Part shown: piece after piece, positions 1-5,854 of the stretch
How the letters are laid out: every line of letters starts with the position of its first letter
Position numbering within the stretch: the stretch's first letter is position 1
Origin: a virus
DNA length: 37,703 bases
Virus record (IMG/VR): IMGVR_UViG_3300032296_000770
Location: 1-37,703 of that record
Direction: 5' to 3' (one strand)
Made by a program: the position numbers and the translations under genes
Notes under the pieces: model-generated
The model's input: the letters and a program-made list of their open reading frames with translations, nothing else
The model's database searches: none
Told to the model about the DNA's origin: nothing

Positions 1-121
1 CAAAGACCATGAGCGCACGCCGTCAAGTTTTGAAGTAACAGAGATTTTCATTGGCCGGTTCCCTTGTGAGTGATTAATAAGCAAGACACATAAAGACAAA
101 TAGCGCGAGTGATGCAAAGCC
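1..121. repeat. Terminal direct repeat, left copy
   Basis: Bases 1-121 are identical to 37583-37703. An exact overlap of this size at both ends is the usual sign of a circular assembly, though a true short terminal repeat cannot be excluded. It holds the start of the GP88-like gene and the end of the 28-residue membrane protein gene, so both are complete only on the circle. Confidence 0.95.
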
Positions 122-160
122 GATCACGGCGCAAGCGATTTCGAGGATGGTAGGCTTCAT
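74..160 (-). CDS. 28-residue single-pass membrane protein
   Basis: Too short for ordinary gene finding, but well supported. ATG at 160 is preceded on the minus strand by AGGGG about six bases away, and the frame ends at TAA 74-76. The product begins MKPTILEIACAVIGFASLAL and is almost wholly hydrophobic after the first seven residues, so it should form one membrane helix. It lies between the 50-residue protein upstream and the GP88-like gene downstream, with 22 bases to the latter on the circle. Function is unknown. Small hydrophobic proteins are common in early phage operons; any role in modifying the host membrane is only inference. Confidence 0.7.
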   Translation of the reverse strand: MKPTILEIACAVIGFASLALFVFMCLAY

Positions 161-172
161 ATCGTGCCCCTA

Positions 173-325
173 TTAAATAAATGATAAGCCGGCAATGCGG
201 AAACATGCGCCGGTAGCGGTTTCGATATCGATCGTGCCGAATGGATGAACAGCGAGAACAGTAACAGTCTGCAATTTGCCGTATATGGGCATTTCGATTT
301 TTTGGCCGATAGTAGGTTTTTGCAT
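173..325 (-). CDS. Hypothetical small protein, 50 aa
   Basis: ATG at 325 follows GGAG with eight bases between. The frame reads MQKPTIGQKIEMPIYGKL and ends at TAA 173-175, 12 bases before the next gene. The sequence alternates short beta-type segments (QTVTVLAV, TIDIETA, CFRIAGLSF), which would fit a small SH3-like barrel, but this is only an impression. It has no membrane segment or cysteine motif. It is the second gene of the minus-strand early operon. Confidence 0.75.
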   Translation of the reverse strand: MQKPTIGQKIEMPIYGKLQTVTVLAVHPFGTIDIETATGACFRIAGLSFI

Positions 326-368
326 TTTCTTTTCTCCGATAGTGGCCGGCTTGCGCCGGCCGTTTGAT

Positions 369-542
369 TTACAGGTAATTCCAAGGTTTTGCGCCGATCG
401 CTTTTGCGGCTTGTTTCGCGGCGGTTTTATTCTGATAAGTGGCTTGCGCTATCACGTTATCGCCGTTTATCTGGCCGATCGGCGATTTACTGATAATCAG
501 AGTCCAGACGCCGCCTTTTGCTTTGAAGATATGAGCTGTCAT
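369..542 (-). CDS. Hypothetical small protein, 57 aa, first gene of the minus-strand operon
   Basis: ATG at 542 is preceded by GGAG with eight bases between, and the frame closes at TAA 369-371. The product (MTAHIFKAKGGVWTLIISKS...) is basic, with an Ala/Lys-rich C-terminal half (TAAKQAAKAIGAKPWNYL). It vaguely recalls YegP/DUF1508 repeats, but the match is too weak to name. It is the first gene downstream of the promoter at 590-618, so it is probably among the earliest transcribed. Confidence 0.75.
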   Translation of the reverse strand: MTAHIFKAKGGVWTLIISKSPIGQINGDNVIAQATYQNKTAAKQAAKAIGAKPWNYL

Positions 543-589
543 GATTTTTTCTCCGCTTAAGTGAATAAAATATTGTGTTGCTGAAACCC

Positions 590-618
590 ATGTTAGTCCA
601 TGTTTCGGAATATGTCAA
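590..618 (-). promoter_or_regulatory. Predicted sigma70-type promoter for the minus-strand operon
   Basis: On the minus strand TTGACA (618-613) and TAACAT (595-590) are separated by exactly 17 bases. The -35 is perfect and the -10 matches four of six. Transcription would start near 583, about 40 bases before the first ATG at 542. This is the only strong promoter candidate for the leftward operon that crosses the contig ends. Confidence 0.7.
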
Positions 619-652
619 ACAATCTTTTGCATTTATTTGCGATTCGCGATTT

Positions 653-682
653 GTAGGTCATGCGTAGGTCATGTGTAGGTCA
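653..682. repeat. Three 11-bp phased iterons GTAGGTCA
   Basis: GTAGGTCA begins at 653, 664 and 675. The spacing of 11 bp is close to one helical turn, so all copies face the same side of the DNA. They lie just upstream of the leftward promoter at 590-618. This suits cooperative binding of a regulator or an origin protein. Confidence 0.8.
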
Positions 683-696
683 TTATTTCGGCGTGA

Positions 697-898
697 TTGC
701 CTACGTCAAAAGGCACAGCCAGAGCGGCTTTTGGCCATTTGTAGGCAATGTAGCCATTTATTTTTAGATGTTAGGTAAGGTAATAGATATATGGGTATAA
801 AGTGGCCTATATGGGCGCGCCGTGTGCCAATTCGCGCCGATTGCGTTGGGGGTCGGAGCGATTTAAAATCGTTGCCTACATTGCCTACATTGCCTACA
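697..898. repeat. TTGCCTAC repeat family, direct and inverted
   Basis: TTGCCTAC occurs at 697-704 and inverted (GTAGGCAA) at 741-748. A 9-bp unit, TTGCCTACA, is then repeated three times in tandem at 872-898, ending 14 bases before the ATG at 913. The core GTAGG is shared with the 653-682 iterons. Likely operators of the divergent control region or origin iterons. Confidence 0.75.
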
Positions 899-912
899 AT
901 TTTCATTTTGAT

Positions 913-1158
913 ATGAAAACTCCTGGTCGCCGCGCCTCTGTTCGCACGCGCAATTTCCGCCGGTTTTTGTCCGATGCCGATGCCGCGATTCTTGCGGCCG
1001 CTGGTCATGGTGATATGTCCGCCGGCTTTAAAAACTTATTGGCCGCGTATCAAAAACTCTATTCTTGCGGCCTGATAACCCTAGATGATATTGATTGTCA
1101 TTTAGATAAATATGCACAATCAAACATATCTAACGGCACGGATAAACCTATTAGCTAA
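913..1158 (+). CDS. Putative small DNA-binding protein, 81 aa
   Basis: The frame is open from 802, but the part before 913 is made of repeat DNA, so ATG 913 (MKTPGRRASVRTRNFRRF...) is preferred; neither start has a clear Shine-Dalgarno sequence. The N-terminus is very basic. The segment LAAAGHGDMSAGFKNLLAAY resembles the 'GDGNLSxGIRxL' pattern of small ribbon-helix-helix-like phage and bacterial proteins, from memory only. Its position directly behind three tandem TTGCCTACA repeats suggests that it binds them and controls its own expression and the leftward operon. This role is inferred. Confidence 0.55.
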   Translation: MKTPGRRASVRTRNFRRFLSDADAAILAAAGHGDMSAGFKNLLAAYQKLYSCGLITLDDIDCHLDKYAQSNISNGTDKPIS

Positions 1159-1323
1159 TGGCCGTCAGGTACCAGCAAAACAATTATCAGGTACCGGCAA
1201 AATGGTGCCGCGCTCTTTTCCGCTTCCCCTCGCCCCATAGCCTTCCCCTATCAATCCTGGCTAGCTGATAGTCATCCCCTCTCGCTCATAGCCGCCAGCT
1301 ATCGGCATGCGATCGCCTGCAAT

Positions 1324-1337
1324 ATAACGTGCGTTAT
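1324..1337. promoter_or_regulatory. Perfect dyad ATAACG-TG-CGTTAT
   Basis: Two perfect 6-bp arms separated by two bases, typical of an operator half-site pair. It lies 36 bp before the weak -35 at 1360. Confidence 0.5.
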
Positions 1338-1344
1338 GTAAAAC

Positions 1345-1359
1345 GCGGCTGATAGCCGC
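1345..1359. promoter_or_regulatory. Perfect dyad GCGGCT-GAT-AGCCGC
   Basis: Six-base arms with a three-base centre. The centre carries one of the recurrent GCTGATAG motifs, and the dyad ends at the base before the candidate -35 box at 1360. There is no U-tract, so an operator is more likely than a terminator. Confidence 0.5.
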
Positions 1360-1390
1360 TTGCTATTGATTTTGATGTTAGTTTGATAAT
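1360..1390 (+). promoter_or_regulatory. Weak candidate late promoter
   Basis: TTGCTA (1360-1365) and GATAAT (1385-1390) are separated by 19 bases. The boxes match the consensus at four and five positions, but the spacing is long. It would drive the terS-onward operon, leaving a ~155-base leader. Confidence 0.3.
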
Positions 1391-1555
1391 TATCTGGTTG
1401 ACAACATAGGGGGGAGGGGGTGTCGGCATCTATATAATATTCGGGGCAGCCTCCAACCCTCTGAAAAAAGGAAAACGGGAAAACGGCTGTATCTATCCCC
1501 AGCCAGCAAAAAAGCATACAATCGCGCTAACAGCTTCCACCCTAGGAAAAAAGCT

Positions 1556-1858
1556 ATGCCAGCCCCGATTAAAGACCCACCGTACGTGCCGCCAGCGACG
1601 CTGCCCAAGACTGACACGCAGCGCATCAAAGAGCTGAAACAGATGCTCATTGAGGGCAAGGGCGCTGACGTCGTGCAGAAGGTCATTACGATCGCGTTAG
1701 ACGACGGCCACCCAGGCCAGATGGCCGCCTTGAAGATGTGTATGGATCGCGCATTGCCGGCGAGCCTGTTCGAGAAGACTGCCGCCCAGCGCAGCGCGAT
1801 CAACATCACCATTACCGGCATCGGCCAGCCGGAGATCAAGGACATCGTCGATGGATAA
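1556..1858 (+). CDS. Putative terminase small subunit, 100 aa
   Basis: ATG 1556 is preceded by AGGA eight bases away. The protein begins with a Pro-rich segment, followed by helical stretches (RIKELKQMLIEGKGADVVQK) and an AALKMCMDRALPASL segment like that of short DUF5681-type phage proteins found before large terminases. I assign it as the DNA-recognition subunit from this resemblance and from its position as first gene of the packaging block, one gene before terL. Its stop overlaps the next ATG (ATGGATAA). A helix-turn-helix is not obvious. Confidence 0.6.
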   Translation: MPAPIKDPPYVPPATLPKTDTQRIKELKQMLIEGKGADVVQKVITIALDDGHPGQMAALKMCMDRALPASLFEKTAAQRSAINITITGIGQPEIKDIVDG

Positions 1859-2558
1859 CATGGTATTCATAGATGGCAACAAAGCCTATGTTGGTGTCGA
1901 GCATGGCAAAAAAGCCAACCTATCGCCCGAAGACGCTAGAAAACTAGCCCAGATAGCCGAACGATACGGCGCCTATTACGAAGGCACTGGCGGCGACACA
2001 GCAGCCGTAGGTGTCTTGCCTAAGAGCGCGTACAAAGGGTCTTGGGACACGCTAATGCAACAGAATATGCAGGGCTACCCGCCCGAGTTTCTGTACACGC
2101 TGTTTACCAATGTGGCCGTCAACAAGCAAAACGAGGCGCTGACTGCGCCTGACAAGAGCATCTTTGACGCCGTGCTAGCTGCCCAAGACAAGATTAGCGC
2201 GCTAAAAGGGCGAACGTTTACCGCCGCGACATTGCGCGAGTTTTTACAAAACGCCAGCGAAAAGAACGTTGATTTGGTAGAGCTATCCAAGCAACCGGCA
2301 ACGAAAGCTAACGTGCAACGCTTTCTCAGTACGGGCGAGAATTTGATGTGGCCAGAATCGTCCGACACCAACGCAGTTAGTAGGGCCGGCGCATTAGCTC
2401 AGAAAGCCAACACCCAGCGCCAACAGTTTCTAGCCAACCAGCCTAGCGGTGTCTATGTCGTCGGAAGCGACCATCTAAAAGATCTGCGCAGGCTTTCCCA
2501 ACCCACGGTTATCGAGACGCCTTTTTACAAAGACCCCTTCGGCTATGTCGGACCTTAA
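1851..2558 (+). CDS. Unknown protein between small and large terminase genes, 235 aa
   Basis: The start overlaps the preceding gene by eight bases (ATG 1851; ATG 1860 is possible) and the end overlaps terL by 14 bases, so translation is coupled on both sides. I do not recognise the family. The N-terminal third alternates strands and helices and has a Gly-rich loop (YYEGTGGDTAAVGV). The middle is helical, with Asn/Gln/Ala-rich segments (AQKANTQRQQFLANQP), and the C-terminus is rich in aromatic residues (YKDPFGYVGP). There is no membrane helix and no obvious nuclease motif such as HNH. Position suggests a packaging accessory or a virion component. Confidence 0.8.
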   Translation: MDNMVFIDGNKAYVGVEHGKKANLSPEDARKLAQIAERYGAYYEGTGGDTAAVGVLPKSAYKGSWDTLMQQNMQGYPPEFLYTLFTNVAVNKQNEALTAPDKSIFDAVLAAQDKISALKGRTFTAATLREFLQNASEKNVDLVELSKQPATKANVQRFLSTGENLMWPESSDTNAVSRAGALAQKANTQRQQFLANQPSGVYVVGSDHLKDLRRLSQPTVIETPFYKDPFGYVGP

Positions 2559-3804
2559 CTTCCAGCTGCTGCCGTGGCAGCAAGAGGTCTTCAACGATTC
2601 CACCCGATTCAAGGTCGTCGCAGCCGGGCGCCGGTGCGGCAAGTCCAGACTGGCAGCGACCACGCTCTTGATCGAAGGGCTGCGCTGCCCGTCAGGATCT
2701 GCGGTCCTGTACGTGGCGCCCACCAACGGTCAGGCGCGCCAGATTATCTGGAACGTCTTGCTGGATCTGGGACGGGATGTGATCGCCGGCAGCCACGTCA
2801 ACAACCAGGACATCACGCTGATCAACGGTGCGGTGATCTATGTCAGAGGCGCGGACAGGCCAGACACCCTGCGAGGCGTGTCCTTGACCTACGCGGTGTT
2901 AGACGAGGTCGCCGACATCAAGCCAGAAGCGTGGGAGCAGGTCATCCGCGCGTCGCTCTCAGACAAGAAAGGACGAGGTCTCTTCATCGGCACGCCCAAG
3001 GGCAGGAACTGGTTCAACGACTTGTACAAGTTAGGGCAGACGGGCGAGGATGAGGATTGGAAGAGCTGGCACTTTACGACCAAAGACAACCCGTTAATCG
3101 ACCCGAAGGAAATAGAATCCGCGAAAAAGACGTTATCGACGTTTGCATTTAAGCAAGAGTACATGGCGAGCTTCGACAATGCGGGCTCCGACATCTTCAA
3201 GGACGAGTGGGTCAAGTACGGCGAGGAGCCGGACTATGGCAGCTACTTCGTGGCGGTGGACTTGGCCGGGTTCGAGGAAGTGGCCAAGCAGGCGGCGAAT
3301 TCGAAGAAGCGGCTGGATGAGACGGCGATTGCGATTGTCAAAGTGACCGAGGATGGCAAGTGGTTCGTCAAAGAGATTCAGCACGGGCGCTGGGACATCC
3401 GTGAGACGGCGGCGAAGATTCTGATGGCCATGCGGGACTATCGGCCTTTATCCGTGGGGATCGAACGGGGCGCGTTAAAAAACGCGGTTTTGCCCTATTT
3501 GAGTGACTTAATGCGCAAGAATAATGTATATTCTCACATAGTTGATCTCACGCATGGTAACCGGAAAAAGGCTGACCGGATCATCTGGAGCCTCCAGGGT
3601 CGGTTCGAGCACGGCAGGATCGTGCTGAACCAAGAAGGTGACTGGGATGTATTCCTTGACCAACTTCTTATGTATCCCGCGCAAGGTGTCCACGATGACC
3701 TACCCGACGCGCTTGCATACATAGACCAGTTGGCGGTGACTTCCTACTTCGAAGGCGACGCTGACGATGAATGGGAGCCGATAGACGTAATTTCTGGGGT
3801 GTAA
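2545..3804 (+). CDS. terL: Terminase large subunit (packaging ATPase-nuclease)
   Basis: This 419-residue protein is the motor that drives DNA into the prohead and cuts concatemers. The N-terminal ATPase has Walker A AGRRCGKS (27-34, Lys33), Walker B LTYAVLDE (114-121, Asp120 and Glu121) and a coupling motif GTPKG (149-153). The C-terminal RNase H-like nuclease begins at VAVDLAG (first acidic residue Asp239), and a late acidic pair (HDDLPDALAY) sits near residue 395. All key motifs look intact and the length is normal for a compact terminase. It overlaps the preceding gene, and the portal ATG follows the stop by one base. Confidence 0.96.
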   Translation: MSDLNFQLLPWQQEVFNDSTRFKVVAAGRRCGKSRLAATTLLIEGLRCPSGSAVLYVAPTNGQARQIIWNVLLDLGRDVIAGSHVNNQDITLINGAVIYVRGADRPDTLRGVSLTYAVLDEVADIKPEAWEQVIRASLSDKKGRGLFIGTPKGRNWFNDLYKLGQTGEDEDWKSWHFTTKDNPLIDPKEIESAKKTLSTFAFKQEYMASFDNAGSDIFKDEWVKYGEEPDYGSYFVAVDLAGFEEVAKQAANSKKRLDETAIAIVKVTEDGKWFVKEIQHGRWDIRETAAKILMAMRDYRPLSVGIERGALKNAVLPYLSDLMRKNNVYSHIVDLTHGNRKKADRIIWSLQGRFEHGRIVLNQEGDWDVFLDQLLMYPAQGVHDDLPDALAYIDQLAVTSYFEGDADDEWEPIDVISGV

Positions 3805-3805
3805 G

Positions 3806-5854
3806 ATGGACCGAAACGATTTTGACGAACCCACGGAAAACGATAAAGAGCTTATCGCTTTCGTGGTTGACCATTGCGACCGCTGGCGTGACTACCGCAA
3901 TGTGAACTTCCTCCCGCAATGGGAAGAATACGAGCGCATCTTCCGTGGCGAGTGGGCCGTTGAAGACAAGACACGCGACTCTGAACGCTCCCGTATTGTG
4001 ACCCCCATGACGCAGCAGGCCGTTGAGACGCGCCATGCAGAGATCATGGAAGCGATCTTCGGCTCTGGGGAATACTTCGACATCAAGGACGACGTCCAAG
4101 ACATCAACGGCAATCCGATGGATGTCGAGATGTTGAAGATCCAGATGATGGAGGATCTCAAAAAAGACAAGTTTAGGAAGTACGTCGATCAGATCGAGTT
4201 GTTGGCTGAGATCTATGGTACGGGTATCGCCGAGATCACAACGACAATGGAAAAGGAATACATCCCAGCGACCCAGCCAATCCCTGGCATGGCAGGCCAA
4301 GCGGCCATCGGTGTGCAAGAGGTGGAGCGCGTATCGGTCAAGCCCATACCGGTGAACCCGAAGAATTTCCTGTGGGATCCCAACGGCACGTCGGTGGACG
4401 ACTGCATGGGTGTGGCAATCGAGAAGTACGTGTCCATCCACAAGGTGGTGGCTAACATTGAGAAGGGCGTCTATCGTAAGGTCAACATCGTTCCGACCTA
4501 CGACGACACCGACTTGGAACCCACACAAGAGGTCAGTCAGTATCAGAACGAGAAGGTGAAGCTCCTGACGTACTACGGCCTAGTGCCCAAAGAGTACATC
4601 GCTAAGCTGAATAAAGAAGACGAGGAAATGGTCGAGTTGTTCCCCGACGATTCAGTGGCCGAGGACTACAGCGACTTGGTGGAAGCGATCATCGTCATCG
4701 GTAACGACGGCATGCTGTTGAAAGCCGAAGAGAATCCGTACATGATGAAGGATCGCCCGGTACTGACCTACCAGGACGACACGGTGCCAAACCGGCTGCC
4801 TGGCCGTGGTACGGTGGAGAAAGCCTACAACATGCAAAAGGCGATCGATGCGCAGGTCAGAACGCATCTGGACTCGCTGGCGTTGACTGCCGTTCCGATG
4901 GTGGCGATGGACGCCACACGCTTGCCCCGAGGGGCAAAGTTTGAAGTCCGTCCGGGCAAGGCGTTCATGACCAACGGCAACCCGAGCGAGATTTTGTTCC
5001 CGTTCAAGTTCGGTCAGACCGATGGCAACAACCTGACGACTGCACAAGCGTTCGAGCGCATGCTCTTGCAAGCCACAGGCACACTGGACAGCCAAGGGAT
5101 GGTGAGCCAAGTCGCCCGCGATGGCGGCAACGCCGGCATGTCGATGGCAGTGGCCACGATCATTAAGAAGTACAAGCGCACGCTGGTGAACTTTCAGGAA
5201 GACTTCCTGATTCCGTTCATCAAAAAAGCGGCTTTCCGGTACATGCAGTTCGATCCCGAGCGATATCCGTCGGTCGATCTGAATTTCGTGCCGACCGCCA
5301 CACTGGGTATCATCGCGCGCGAGTACGAGCAGGCGCAGTTTATTGCGCTCCTGCAGACGCTGGGTCCTGACACACCGGTGCTGCCACTGATTCTGAAAGG
5401 GATCGTGGCCAACAGCTCGCTGTCTAACCGCATGGAGTTGATGGAGTCGTTGACGCAGATGGCGCAGCCGAACCCTGAAGCGCAGCAAGCAGCGATGATG
5501 CAGCAGCAGCTGGCCATGCAGGCGGCTCAGTCGCAGATTGCGGTCAATCAGACGCAGGCTGAGCGCAACCGGGCGGAAGCGATTAACACCACGATTGAGA
5601 CGAAATTGAAGCCCATCGAGGTGCAGAGCAAGATTATGGCGGCCAACACGCAGAATCTGCCCAATGATGCCGAATTGGCCTCCAAAGAGTTCGACAAACG
5701 GGTGAAGATCGCTGAGCTGATGCTAAAAGAAGCCGACATCAAGAACAAATCGAAGATTGTTGAGATGCAAATGGCGGAAAAGGCGAACAAGATCAGCGGT
5801 ATGGAAGAGGATTTCTTGGAAGAATTGACCAAGGAGCTGTCTGGTGGACGTTGA
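3806..5854 (+). CDS. Portal (head-tail connector) protein
   Basis: At 682 residues this fits the P22-type portals of short-tailed phages. The portal forms the ring at the head vertex through which DNA passes. Typical segments are NPKNFLWDPNGTSVDDCMG, a KAYNMQKAIDAQVRTHLDS stretch and a long helical region ending in FIKKAAFRYMQF. From about residue 550 the protein is rich in Gln, Ala and Met and strongly helical (AAMMQQQLAMQAAQSQIA), as in the P22 portal barrel. It starts one base after the terL stop. Its last codons carry the ribosome binding site of the next gene, so the two are coupled. The portal role is firm; the P22-type label rests on length and C-terminal composition. Confidence 0.93.
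   Translation: MDRNDFDEPTENDKELIAFVVDHCDRWRDYRNVNFLPQWEEYERIFRGEWAVEDKTRDSERSRIVTPMTQQAVETRHAEIMEAIFGSGEYFDIKDDVQDINGNPMDVEMLKIQMMEDLKKDKFRKYVDQIELLAEIYGTGIAEITTTMEKEYIPATQPIPGMAGQAAIGVQEVERVSVKPIPVNPKNFLWDPNGTSVDDCMGVAIEKYVSIHKVVANIEKGVYRKVNIVPTYDDTDLEPTQEVSQYQNEKVKLLTYYGLVPKEYIAKLNKEDEEMVELFPDDSVAEDYSDLVEAIIVIGNDGMLLKAEENPYMMKDRPVLTYQDDTVPNRLPGRGTVEKAYNMQKAIDAQVRTHLDSLALTAVPMVAMDATRLPRGAKFEVRPGKAFMTNGNPSEILFPFKFGQTDGNNLTTAQAFERMLLQATGTLDSQGMVSQVARDGGNAGMSMAVATIIKKYKRTLVNFQEDFLIPFIKKAAFRYMQFDPERYPSVDLNFVPTATLGIIAREYEQAQFIALLQTLGPDTPVLPLILKGIVANSSLSNRMELMESLTQMAQPNPEAQQAAMMQQQLAMQAAQSQIAVNQTQAERNRAEAINTTIETKLKPIEVQSKIMAANTQNLPNDAELASKEFDKRVKIAELMLKEADIKNKSKIVEMQMAEKANKISGMEEDFLEELTKELSGGR

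Larger units (their letters stand above)
543..912. promoter_or_regulatory. Divergent control region / candidate replication origin
   Basis: This 370-base gap holds no convincing gene. It contains the minus-strand promoter, both iteron families, AT-rich stretches (for example 751-800) and a plus-strand TATAAA at 796-801 with no good -35. Frames that cross it translate the tandem repeats into Ile-Ala-Tyr runs and have no ribosome binding site. An iteron-bearing, AT-rich divergent region is a natural place for an early-gene switch or an origin. Confidence 0.5.
1159..1555. promoter_or_regulatory. Regulatory gap before the late genes
   Basis: I see no gene in this ~400-base stretch. It has a CAGGTACC-GCAAAA direct repeat (copies near 1168 and 1190), several GCTGATAG/CTATC motifs between 1248 and 1355, and two perfect dyads (1324-1337 and 1345-1359). 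Candidate promoter elements are a GATAAT at 1385 and a TATAAT at 1433. The TTGACA at 1398 is 29 bases from that TATAAT, too far for a standard promoter. It probably controls the late structural operon. Confidence 0.5.

Noticed and set aside
369-542. YegP/DUF1508 family assignment for the 57-residue protein
   Set aside because: Only a loose resemblance in length and Ala-rich tail; the conserved core was not convincing.
802-912. N-terminal extension of the 81-residue protein gene, and the opposing 100-residue frame at 706-1008
   Set aside because: Both read through the tandem repeats (Ile-Ala-Tyr or Gly-Asn-Val runs), lack ribosome sites and look like translated regulatory DNA.
1398-1438. TTGACA and TATAAT as a sigma70 promoter
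   Set aside because: The spacing is 29 bases, far from the usual 16-19, and no other -35 fits the TATAAT.
1159-1555. tRNA or known small RNA in the regulatory gap
   Set aside because: The inverted repeats do not form a cloverleaf and no T-loop consensus is present.
3668-4528. 286-residue minus-strand frame opposite the portal and terL genes
   Set aside because: Shadow of strongly supported coding sequence; His/Asp/Leu-rich composition typical of an antisense frame; no ribosome site.
4652-5488. 278-residue minus-strand frame inside the portal gene
   Set aside because: Arg/His/Gln-rich antisense shadow of the portal gene.
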